Assembly: GCA_951804985.1 (NCBI GenBank) | Contig: OX638132.1 | Coordinates: 47,302,800-47,366,799, forward strand | Direction of reading: 5' to 3' | Source: Dryomyza anilis | Taxonomy: Eukaryota; Arthropoda; Insecta; Diptera; Dryomyzidae | DNA length: 64,000 nucleotides | Shown: positions 54,377-64,000 of the stretch, piece after piece | How positions within the stretch are numbered: the stretch's first letter is position 1 | Layout of the letters: every line of letters begins with the position of its first letter | Notes under the pieces: model-generated | The model's database searches: none | Seen by the model: the letters and a program-made list of their open reading frames with translations, nothing else | Told to the model about the DNA's origin: nothing | Translations under genes and position numbers: made by a program

Positions 54377-54545
54377 CCTGGAACGTCCGAACCCTTTATA
54401 GGGAAGGTGCCACTATCCAGGTAGTTGATGTCCTCGAAAGATACAAAGCTGACATCACCGCAATCCAGGAAATGCGATGGACAGGACAGGGATACTCTAA
54501 ACAGACATGATGTGACATTTACCACAGCTGCCATGCGGAGAGGAA
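54377..54545 (+). pseudogene. RTE-type LINE endonuclease N-terminal fragment
   Basis: The frame reads NVRTLYREGA, then VLERYKADITAIQEMRWTG, a stop near 54507, then CDIYHSCHAER. This is the start of an RTE/BovB-like APE endonuclease (asparagine, IQE-RW and CDIY blocks). It is lost after about 170 bp, where unrelated sequence begins. Confidence 0.7.
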
Positions 54546-57500
54546 TAGATAGACATAATAGAACCGGTTTCGCGCTGCCTGCTGAGTTGCCGCACTCGCT
54601 GTTCTTGCAATTGCCGACGCAAAGGGATTTTCTATGCTATTTGCTGCAATTGCACAGGTTTGTTGACGTATTCCCTCCCTCCCCATTCTACTCCACGCTA
54701 CTAGCGCGCACGGTTGAGGCTGCACTGAGTGCGTAATCTATGCTGTGGTGAATTTGTTTGTTTCAACTGCTGCGCCTTGGTAGTATGTATGTCTGTTTTG
54801 AAGTTGTCCAGTAGAAAAAATGTCGCAAAAATTTCGCATAGATTTTTGCAACATTCGTGGGCTACGGACGAATTTTTTCTCGGTATATGCGTATGTGTCC
54901 ATCCATAGGCCACAAATAATGGACCTAGTGCCAGACCCAGGTTAATGAGGGTGCAGATCCACTGGATTTTCATATACCTGGTTATAACCTATTGCCATTA
55001 TTCTCTGCCCTCTGGGGTCTTGCTCTTTTTATTCGGAGTGACGTTGCGTATCAACTGCAGCAACAACATAGTGTGTCGGATAGCGAATTTAATACTATAT
55101 TGGTTAAATTCAAAATCCAAACACACATCATGAACTTGTGCTTTCTTTATAGGAGTCCGAATTTAGATAGGGTTTCCACCGGTAATAAGCTGGATGCCTT
55201 ATCTGATTCGATCTCAAATATATTGGCAGTGAAATCGTTGTTGCCGGCGATTTTAATGTACACAACGCCACTTGGTTGAGCCACTGGGGTCTATCAACAC
55301 AGGAGGGTTGTTATGTTGAGCTTTTTGCCGAGTGCAACCAACTCACTCAAATGGTGAAGGAGCCGACGAATATTCCACGCGTCGGCGGAGAAAGCCCAAT
55401 AGTCCTAGACCTTTTTCTGACTTCACGTCATGAAAAATATGATTTAAAAGTCCTTGCACCTCTTGGTAATTCCGACCACTGTACTGTTTCCGCTGAGTTT
55501 TCGTATTCTAGTTTACGCGCCTCTTCGATTAAAGCCCCGAAGAGGACTGTATGGCTTTACGAAAAAGCAAATTGGGTTGCGTTAAATGATTTTTTCGCAA
55601 ATTTACCTTCTAAAAAAATTAGCATTAAACCTAAGGACCACTCTTGGTTTAATAAGACTTGCAGGATTGCAGTCAGGTCGAAAGAGGAAGCCTTTCAGAC
55701 TTTGAGTTCTAACAAGAATGCTGATACTGAAAGACTTCGTATACAGGCTAGGAATCGCTGTAAAAGTTTCTTCACGCGCGAAAAGTTTCTTCACGAACAA
55801 AATGCGCGCAAAAAGGTCATTTGTAAAAAGGGTGAAGAATCAGACGACATCGTCTACTCCAACTCTTAGTATGAATGGCCAGACCTTCACTGACCCGGTT
55901 GATAAAGCTAATCTCTTGGCAGAATTATTTGCAAATAATTCAACGCTCCCAGATAGTAATCAACCACTGCCTGTCGTCGAGTTTGTTTCTTCTGCAATGC
56001 CGGAGATACATTTTCGAACTCGGGCAGTTAAAAAGGTTTTAGCAAACCTCAACATTAACAAAGCCTCTGGGCCAGATGGCATATCTGCCCATGTGTTGAA
56101 GAAGTGCGCGTCAACGCTGACTTGTCCGTTGCGTAACCTTTTCAACATCTCCTACACGACAGGAGTTTTTCCATCTTGTTGGAAGGTTGCCAATGTCCAG
56201 CCAGTTCCGAAAAAGGGCGAGGCCACGAACCCTGCCAATTACCGACCCATTGCAATATGCTCTGCACTCTCCAAGGTAATGGAGAGCGTAATTAACTTCC
56301 ACTTTGTGAACTATCTTGAGCACAACGAATTGCTCAGTGACCGACAATACGGTTTCCGTAGGACCAGATCCACAGGTGACTTGTTCTTGACATTTCCAAG
56401 GCTTTTGATCGAGTGTGGCATAAAGCCCTCGTTTCAAAACTAATTGCTTATGGTGTCGGTGAATCTTTTACTCGATGGATATCGAGTTTTCTCCAGGGTC
56501 GTTCAATACGAGTTGCGATGGATGGTGTTCTTTTGGAACAACATTTCATCAATTCTGGAGTTCCGCAGGGTTCCGTCCTATCCCCGTCCATAGTTCTGGT
56601 ATTTATCAATGACCTTCTGTCATTGACCCAGAACCCAATCCATTCCTTTGCAGATGATAGCAACATTTGTCATTCATACTCGTTCAAAAAGCGCCCAACC
56701 TCTTTGGAGATTGAGAGTAAAAGACGCACTATGAATGACACACTCAATAATGAGTGGGGTCTTGCAAATAGAGTTGATTTTAATGCACGCAAGACCCAAT
56801 GTTGTCTGTTATCTCACAAAAGAATTGATTCAACCCTACCTCCCCTTAATATGGGTGCTGTGGATATTGCGCAGTCAGCTGCTCTTGACGTTCTGGGCAT
56901 ATTAATTCAATGTGATCTCAGTTGCAATGATCACATATTTGACGTGTCGAAAGAGGCGGCCAAGTGCCTCGGTTTTTTAAAACGGTGTAAAACATACTTC
57001 ACTCCTGCTGACTTGCGCACTGCCCATACCACCTATATTCGGCCTAAGATGGAATACAATTCGCACATATGGGCAGGGGCTTCAAAATTTTCATTGGAGT
57101 TCCTGGATCGAATCCAACAACGTGCAATATATTTAATAGGGGATGATAATATTTCATCCTCTATTGGTTCTCTTGAGCACCGAAGGACCGTAGGGTGTAT
57201 AAGCCTGTTTTATAGGTATTACAATGGTAAGTGTTCGAGGGAAATACATGGCCTGATTCCACCAGGTCGTGTGTCCTCTCGTTCTACTCGGGCATCGAAC
57301 CAAGCCCACCCCTTCGTAGTTCACTCGGCTCTCAATAGAACCACGCATTACCGTGAGAATTCGTTCTTCAGTCGCACGATACGTTTGTGGAACAATCTCC
57401 CTGCGTCTGTTTTTCCCGACATTTTTGATATTGGCAAGTTCAAAACAAACATTCACCGACACTACTCTATCTTTCCTCCCTCCTCTTACCTATAATCCTT

Positions 57501-57581
57501 TCATACGATCAACACTATGCATTGCATGAATAGGGGGCATCCCCTGAGCGTTGGTCAACTTGAAAAAAAAAAAAAAAAAAA
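54546..57581 (+). mobile_element. CR1-like LINE copy, plus strand
   Basis: Ends in a poly-A (57563-57581). ORF2 runs from about 54820 to 57495 in broken frames. The 5' limit is uncertain; 54546-54819 is GC-richer and could be leader or ORF1 remnant. A second, more decayed copy is at 11540-13190. The 3' end abuts the truncated gag of Gypsy C. Confidence 0.8.
54820..57495 (+). pseudogene. CR1-like ORF2 (endonuclease and reverse transcriptase), broken
   Basis: Begins with ATG at 54820 and FRIDFCNIRGLRTN, an APE endonuclease start, with a stop soon after. Endonuclease end at about 55270-55520 with LDLFLTSRHEKY and LGNSDHCTV. RT: NINKASGPDGIS near 56060, NPANYRPIAI near 56240, QYGFRRTRST near 56350, then a frame change and deletion, LDISKAFDRVWH, GVPQGSVLSP near 56560 and the catalytic FADDSN near 56650. 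The C-terminal end is LWNNLPASVFPDIFDI near 57400. There are several frameshifts but most RT motifs remain. There is no RNase H. Confidence 0.85.
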
Positions 57582-57582
57582 T

Positions 57583-58830
57583 AATTCTGTCAGACGCCAG
57601 GCAATGGAGGAGTACGCGACGTTGGAGAAAGCGAACAACAAAATACAGGAGTTGAACGCGCGTATTAGATATTTGAACGAGGAGGTTAAGACAGCGCACA
57701 AGACATCCTTATACCACAAGGATACCATTGAAAGTGCCGACATCACAACACGGGGCAACATGGGATTAGGCGAAGTCGCGAAATTCGTTAAAAATGCGGT
57801 GCCAGATTTTGCAGTTGCAGACTCATCATCGCTGAGGACGGATCTTCACCGTTTTATTGAAGGATGTGAAGTGGTGAGGGCAGAACTGAAGCCTGAACAA
57901 GGCGTTCTGGTTCGTTTACAGGGAGATGCTTTTGACTTAGTAAGTTCAAAGGAGTTTGTCACAATAGATGATTTATACAATCTGTTAAGGAATACGTACT
58001 TGGAATGTAGGTCAGTAGATGCCACTCAATATGACATTAGAAAGGCATCTCAGTATCCGGGGGGAAAGTATTAGATCTTTCTCGAGGCGTTTGGTTAACC
58101 TGCAGTCGGCAGCATTAAGCACGATTAAATGTAAATATAATGATACGAAAGACGACGTGTTCGTTAATGAATTGAATAATTTAGTTAAAAGCTCATTTAA
58201 GTTAGGACTTCGGGATTAAACTTTGCGAATGCTCATGTTGAGCAGTAAGCAAACAACACTGGAGAAATTGGTGGAAGAGGCATTGGACCATGCGACGATA
58301 CAAAAGGAGTCAGCAGAGTTAACGGGCATAGACAAGTTTGGAGTCCATTTCAATGAGCCCTCATCGGCCTTCATTCCAAATAATCGTAATGCATCAGGTG
58401 GCCAAGGCAATGAAAAAAAGGAGACGGAAGAGAAAACACAAAATGTAGGTATGAAGCAGCCTACACCTACATGTTCTTTTTGCAAGAAGAAGGGACATCT
58501 GAGGGATGAATGTCATACACGGAGAAACACTCCGTATTACAGTGACTGTCGTACTTATGGACATGAACAGTGTGCAGATCGTTCGGGTCGGAATGTTTTT
58601 CCAGGACATACTGCTCCCCAAGGAAGTCAGCCACCCGTACCTCAGGTAAATGGTCAAGGTGGTATCCAGAACCAAGGCGGGGGTGCTCCAGGATTGAGAT
58701 GCGATTGGTGCCATGGAGGGGGCACGTCGAGGGGGATTGTCGCGTTAAACGGTGCGAAAATATGCCAAAAGGAAATATGATGCATGGAACAATAATAGCA
58801 GTACACAGGGAAACTACCAGGCCACTAAAC
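57583..58830 (+). pseudogene. gag: Gypsy C gag, partial
   Basis: 57583-58074 matches the coiled-coil end and capsid core of Gag B (TLEKANNKIQELNARIRYL and GDAFDLVSS). A frameshift near 58070 is followed by 58080-58219 and, after a stop at 58217, by 58223-58780 with the knuckles CSFCKKKGHLRDEC and a damaged third one. Another frameshift near 58715-58760 separates it from GHVEGDC-type sequence read at 58570-59109. The heptamer GGGAAAC remains at 58808-58814, but the hairpin is partly lost. Confidence 0.8.
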
Positions 58831-61800
58831 TGGGGACCCTTAGCAAATAGTGTAGTAAGGCCAGTAGTTGTAGAAGTTCCAAAGAGGACACTACAACAAA
58901 ATAAAACAGCGAATATTATTAACGCAGAAAATGAAGAACAAAAAGTAAAAATACATATTAATGAAGATAGAAATCTTCGACCAAAAACATATAATGAACT
59001 AAATGATAATAAAACACAACTTGACGCGAAAAATGAACAGAATATAGGAAGTAAGGAAATGAAAAATAAACAAATTGTAAAGAAAGCAAATAAAATAAAG
59101 AAAGTATAACCAGTTAAATCGGAAGTCAAAAATATTAAAATCAAGAATAATAAAATCAAAAGTAAATCGAATAAAAAGTAAGTTGTGATTAAGGGCCCGG
59201 AAAATTTGGGAATTGTAGATCAAACGTCTGACAAGACTGTAGAGACATTCCGTACAGGGGCGAGAATAATTTGCAATGAAGTAATTTCAATATTTCGTTT
59301 TATTATTAGCGCTATGTGCGTTTTATCGTCAGAAGTGTATAATAAATGCACGATTTGTAAAATTAGATTGTCTCCAATTGTTAATAATCTCAAGAGTAAT
59401 TTTATGTCAAGGAAAATTAAATTAGCTTCACAATTAGGCATACATCGTAAAATATTTAACCGGCATGGTGAGTGTTTCAAGATATCAGATACGAGTGATG
59501 TGTTCATTGCAGCAAAGAATGGAAAACTTACTCTGTTAGAAGATTCTGGAGCTGAGGCCAGCCTGATTAAAGAAAATAGGATGGCACATTTGCCACATTT
59601 TAATAAAAATATTCAGAATCAGATCTGAGTGGTGCTTTTGGTGGATGCGTTAGAACCTTAGGCTCCACTAAGATTCAGCACACAAACATAGAAAACCTGA
59701 GTTTAATGCTACACGTTGTGTCACTTGAACAAGGGGTACCAGCAGATGGAATAATCGGGCGTGACAATCTCTGGAACAGATCTATAATAAATGCGTTAAA
59801 TAAAAAAAAATCATTTTTTGATGAAGAAAAAAATCACATTGTTAAATTTCCATTAAAATCATTGCAAGACATAGAAAATATTCATTTTAATCAGCAAATC
59901 AGGGTACAGCCCAGAACGCCCATGGATGTATCACTGCCACTAAAAATAAGAATTCCTATAGTTTTGTTACACAAACAGGAAATTTAGCCAGGAGTATATT
60001 TAGGAGAGAGTTTAATAAATGTTAAAAGAAATAGAGTATATGCATCAATTTTAAATGCCACCGATAAGGAGGTGACCATTGATAGCAATTTCAAGCCACA
60101 ATTTTCAAATTTTAACAAATATAAAGAAGCAACAAACGCGAGTCCTACAATAAATACAATAAACTCGGTTAATATAAAAAATTGAATTGATAGATTATTA
60201 GGGAATGTAAAGATCGATGAATCATTGAATAAAGAATAAGTTGCATCTTTGCAAAATATTTGCTTGTCATATTATGACGTTTTTCATTTGGAAAGGGGGT
60301 GAATTAACATTCACTCCGATATTAATACATAAAATACCCAAACAGTGGAATCAGCCACCAATAAATCAGAAACAGTATAAACTTCGACAAGTATCAAAGA
60401 TGTTAGACGGTGGAATTATTTCACCAAGCATGTCGCCTTGGAATTCCACATTATTACTGGTACCTAAAAAAAGCGACAAGGATGGCAATAAGAAATGGAG
60501 ACTGATAATAGATTTCCGAAAATTAAATGACGTCACCATCAAACAGGTGTTTCCTATACCACGAATAGATGAGATTTTAGACCAGTTAGGTCATAGTCGG
60601 TATTTTTCAACACTATATTTAGCAAGTGATTACCATCAGGTTCTAGTTGAAGATAATGACAAAGAAAAAACTGCTTTCAGTACAGGTCTTGATCATTTCA
60701 AATTTAACAGAATGCAATTCGGTTTAACGGGGGCACCGGCCACTTTTCAAAGAATAATGAACCACATACTAACAGGTTTACAGGGTATTGACTGTTTCGT
60801 TTATTTAGATGACATAGTGGAAATAATTTAGCAGAACAGGAGCAGGTTTTGCAAAAGCTGAAAAAACATAATTTGAAATTAAACACAGAGAAATGTCAGT
60901 TTTAGCGACGCGAGGTTATATATTTAGGACATAAGTGTTCTGAGTTAGGTGCCCTACCAGACCCAGCAAAAGTAGAGTGTGTAAAAAATATTCCAGTTCC
61001 GAAAAATAGGAAGGAAGTTCAAGCATTTTTAGGCTTAATTAATTATTACAGAAAATTTATAGGGGGTATGGCGAAACTGTCATTACCAATAAACTGTTTG
61101 CTTAAAAAGGACGCTAAGTTCATATAGAATGACAATTGTCAGAACTCGTTTTTAAAACATAAAGAGGCAATTATGTCACCACCCATATTAGCGTATCCGG
61201 ATTTTAACGAACCCTTTTTGCTCACGACAGACGCATGTAATGAAGCAATTGGCGCGGTACTTTCGCAAGGTGAAGTTGGAAGCGACCGTCCGATCGCGTT
61301 TGCCAGTAGGTCTCTTAACGATGCGGAAACACGCTATTCTACTATAGAGAAAGAATTTTTGGCCATTGTATGGGCAACAAAACATTTTAGGGCATATCTT
61401 TTGGGAAGACCATTTAAAATTTATACATATAATCAGCCCCTAAAGGGTATAGAAAACTTAAAAGATCAGACATCACGTCTTGCGCGTTTCCAACACAAAT
61501 TATCGGAATATGATTTCGAAATTCATTATAAACCGGGAAAAAGTAATTTAAACGCGGATGCGCTTAGCCGCATACCGAATAATACTGAAAAAGTAGTTGT
61601 AGTACAAACACGTTCGAAAACCATGAAAAGAGACAAGGAAGACGATAAGAAACAGTCAGAATGCGATCCTGACTATTAGATAACAAAGGAAAATGACAAT
61701 ATAATAATTCTAACTGAACCTCGGGACATAGAGACGGTAATTAAAGATTTTCACGATTCACCGTTAGGTGGTCATCAAGGGGGCATAAAAACATTTTTAA

Positions 61801-62570
61801 GAATTCGGCAACAGTACCGATGGAAGGGTATGCAGAAGCAAATAAAGGATTATGTGAAAAATTGTTCAAAATGTCAGGTAAACAAGAGTTCAAGGCTGAC
61901 GAAGATGCCAATGGTTCTAACTGATACGCCAGTCAGACCCTTTGACAAAGTGTACATGGACCTGGTGGGTATTCTGCCTGAAATGATTTCAGGGGATAAA
62001 TACATCTTAACGTTTCTGGACAATTTTTCAAAATTTATGTGCTGTGTGGCTATACCCTATGCGGAAGCCAACACCGTAGCAAAAGCATTCTTCAACGAAA
62101 TAGTTACACGCCACAATATACCCAAAGTATTGGTAACAGACAATGGATCGAACTTCGTTTCCAAACTATTTTCGGATACATGTAAATTGTTAGGAATTAA
62201 AAAATTACATATAAACCCTACCATCCACAGGCTAATGGGTCATTGGAACGAAGTCATCGTCCACTAGCTGAATATTTACTTAGTTTTGCTAAAGAGGATG
62301 GGTCAAACTGAGACCAATGGTTAAATTCTGCAATGCTTGTTCATAATAACATACATAAAATAACATACATACAGTGTATACATACATAATAACATACATA
62401 CAGTACATACGTCGACGGGTCAAACACCATTCCGTACGTTGTACGGGTTTGACTTCGACATGCCTACGAATTTAAAGCGTAAATGTTCACCTTTATATAA
62501 CGCAGAAGACTACAAAAAACAAAGATAAAAAATTCACCATACTTTGTTAAAGGCATATCACAAATAGTGT
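58831..62570 (+). pseudogene. pol: Gypsy C pol, broken
   Basis: A Lys/Asn-rich linker (58860-59109), absent from copy B, comes first. Then a hydrophobic segment (VISIFRFIISAMCVL near 59280), protease with DSGAEAS near 59543, a frameshift, RT at 60300-60831 with YLDDIV, RNase H from 61173 with TTDACNEA, and an integrase zinc finger, DLVG and TDNGS at 61740-62170. A frameshift near 62215 and a tandem expansion of CATACATA words near 62345-62410 break the integrase end. A deletion then joins AEDYKK to the last residues near 62520. Confidence 0.8.
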
Positions 62571-62707
62571 ATGCCGTTAAAACTAAAAATATTATAATAT
62601 TACCCTAGGTTAGAACCCATAAAAGTAACAATATAAAACCAATTAGCTAAGCGTTGACAATTAAACTCGAATTAACTCTAACTTTACAATTCTAACTTTA
62701 CAACACT
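62571..62707. other. Tail of Gypsy C / spacer
   Basis: Short AT-rich stretch with a direct repeat of TCTAACTTTACAA (about 62678 and 62692). No LTR was recognised. Confidence 0.4.
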
Positions 62708-64000
62708 AGGCGCCTACAAAGCAATTAAGTATTTTCAACATATGCTTGAATGTCAACAATTTTGTATCTTTACAGACCAAATGCCGTTACAATTTGCATT
62801 TCAACAAAAAATAGATAACGCGTCACCAAGGCAAATTAGACATCTTGAATTTTTAGGAAGTTTACGACCGACATCCGATATCTTCCTGGAAAGGAAAATA
62901 TTATTGCAGATGCTTTATCACGCATCGATTCCATTCACGTCGGAAAGGTGATCGACTTCGAACTTTTATCGCAGAGTTGAGGCAATAATAATGAAATACA
63001 GTATTTAAATGAAAATTCGTGTCTAAATTTAAAACTATATTCAATACCAGGCACAACATTTGAATTGTACTGCGATATAAGCACGGGGATAGCGCGTCCG
63101 TATTTAACAGTACCGTCCCAGAAGCTGGGTTTCGATTCGATCCACAACATTTGCTAGTAGCAGATAAATTTGTTTGGCCAAATTTTAAAAGAGACTGTCG
63201 CGAATGGAGGAAATTGTGTCTTTCATGTCAAAAAACGAAAATTCATCGGCACAATAAATCGCCAGTTGGAACATATACATTAACGGAGCAACGATTTGAA
63301 CATGTAAGTATGTACATCGTCGGTCCACTACCACCGTGTAAAGGGTAACGTTATTGCCTCACACTACTCGATGGATGGAAGCGTACCCAATGCACAACAT
63401 CACTGCCGAGTCAGTATTTACTCAAACTGGATTTCGAGAATCAGGGTGCCGCTGATTGTCACCACCGACGAGGGACGTTAATTCGAGTCGTCTTTTTTCC
63501 GAGACCTGAATAAACTCCTTGATGTGAATCATTTAAGGACAACCGCATATCACCCAGCCTCTAATGGAATAATAGAGCGTTGGCACCGAACGCTAAAGGC
63601 TTCGATTAAATGCTATCGTTCCGAGCAGTGGGTCGACGTACTTCTGCTGATACTTTTGGGGTATCGTGCATTGTACAAAGAGGACATCAAATCAACGCCC
63701 TGGTGAGTTTTTCCAATCTGATTCACAACCCAACATTCCCATAGGAGAAGCAGAATTCGTGACTAAATTACGCGATTACATGCGTGAATTGCGACCATCA
63801 CAGACTGCACATCATTCTAGACAAGCACATTTTTTTGAACAAAAATTAGCTACAGCAACAGTCTTTATTAGAAACGACGCGATGCGCCGCCCACTTCAGG
63901 CGCCATATGAAGGCCCGTACCCTGTAATCCAGATATGCGATAAATTCTACAAACTCGATGTTCGTGGACGTCAGGTGAACGTCAGCGTCGACCGCCTAAA
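62708..64000 (+). pseudogene. Second Gypsy family: RNase H end and integrase, cut by window
   Basis: RNase H C-terminus: KAIKYFQHMLECQQFCIFTDQMPL and ASPRQIRHLEFL (62720-62860), then a DALSRI-like end near 62920. Integrase zinc-binding region: LCLSCQKTKIHRH near 63210. Catalytic core: VGPLPPCKG near 63330, a TDEG-like block near 63465, then AYHPASNGIIERWHRTLKA near 63550. C-terminal: a RRPLQAPYEGPYPVIQ-like GPY module near 63890-63930. Several stops and frameshifts. The sequence is clearly different from Gypsy A/B/C. It continues beyond the window. Confidence 0.8.

Larger units (their letters stand above)
57583..62570 (+). mobile_element. Gypsy copy C, diverged and 5'-truncated
   Basis: Colinear with Gypsy B from about Gag residue 140 to the end of Pol, with lower similarity and many breaks. 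No LTR is seen on either side, and the first third of gag is missing at the LINE poly-A. It represents an older relative or subfamily. Confidence 0.85.

Noticed and set aside
57154..57462. 102-codon minus-strand frame
   Set aside because: Antisense of the CR1-like ORF2 end.
58467..59223. 230-residue hydrophobic minus-strand frame resembling a membrane protein
   Set aside because: It is the antisense of a Lys/Asn-rich plus-strand region; the complement of AAA/AAT codons gives Phe/Ile runs.
1..64000. CRISPR array, operons or other prokaryotic systems
   Set aside because: The tandem arrays have no spacer structure and all genes are eukaryotic transposon genes with introns, poly-A tails and LTRs.

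Overview
This is AT-rich eukaryotic chromosomal DNA made almost entirely of transposable elements in several layers of nesting. No intact host gene is visible. The element types point to an insect genome, probably a fly, but nothing fixes the species: a Polinton/Maverick, Ty3/Gypsy elements with a serine-tRNA-type primer site, APE-type LINEs (one with a DUF4780-like ORF1), hAT and Tc1/mariner remnants, a tRNA-derived SINE, and 64-66 nt introns.

Layout. 1-1328: 5' part of a LINE on the minus strand, running off the left edge. 1.3-15.4 kb: non-coding DNA with inverted repeats, microsatellites, a 24-copy minisatellite carrying a SalI site in nearly every unit, a decayed hAT element (9048-10484), a CR1-like LINE remnant holding a hAT-type MITE, and two tRNA-like remnants. 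15483-37681: a Polinton/Maverick with about 1.18-kb terminal inverted repeats and a perfect 6-bp target duplication (CGGGTG), inserted in a SINE. Its own genes are a small two-exon gene, a spliced C2H2 zinc-finger gene on the minus strand, a zinc-finger/PolB N-terminal fragment, a major capsid protein, an adenovirus-type protease and a small cysteine-rich ORF. The catalytic part of PolB, the integrase and the packaging ATPase were not found. Three later insertions lie inside it: a solo LTR (19499-19985), Gypsy copy A (21742-32388, which splits the protease gene) and LINE copy 2 (about 33014-36433). Without them about 7.6 kb of Polinton remains.

37.7-40.1 kb: a second SINE, a decayed acidic coding-like stretch and a MITE. 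40154-50126: Gypsy copy B on the minus strand, complete, with LTRs that look identical, intact gag and pol, primer site, polypurine tract, a 4-bp target duplication and a textbook -1 frameshift signal. 50.1-54.4 kb: inverted and tandem repeats and a Tc1/mariner remnant. 54.4-57.6 kb: an RTE-like endonuclease fragment and a CR1-like LINE. 57.6-62.6 kb: Gypsy copy C, an older broken relative of A and B. 62.7 kb to the end: RNase H and integrase pieces of an unrelated Gypsy element.

The most interesting parts are the Polinton, a virus-like transposon with recognisable virion genes (including a capsid/protease ATGA overlap and genes that start exactly at the inner edge of each inverted repeat), and Gypsy B, which looks recently mobile and carries an unusual hydrophobic segment at the start of Pol. 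All identifications come from reading motifs by eye; no database search was run.
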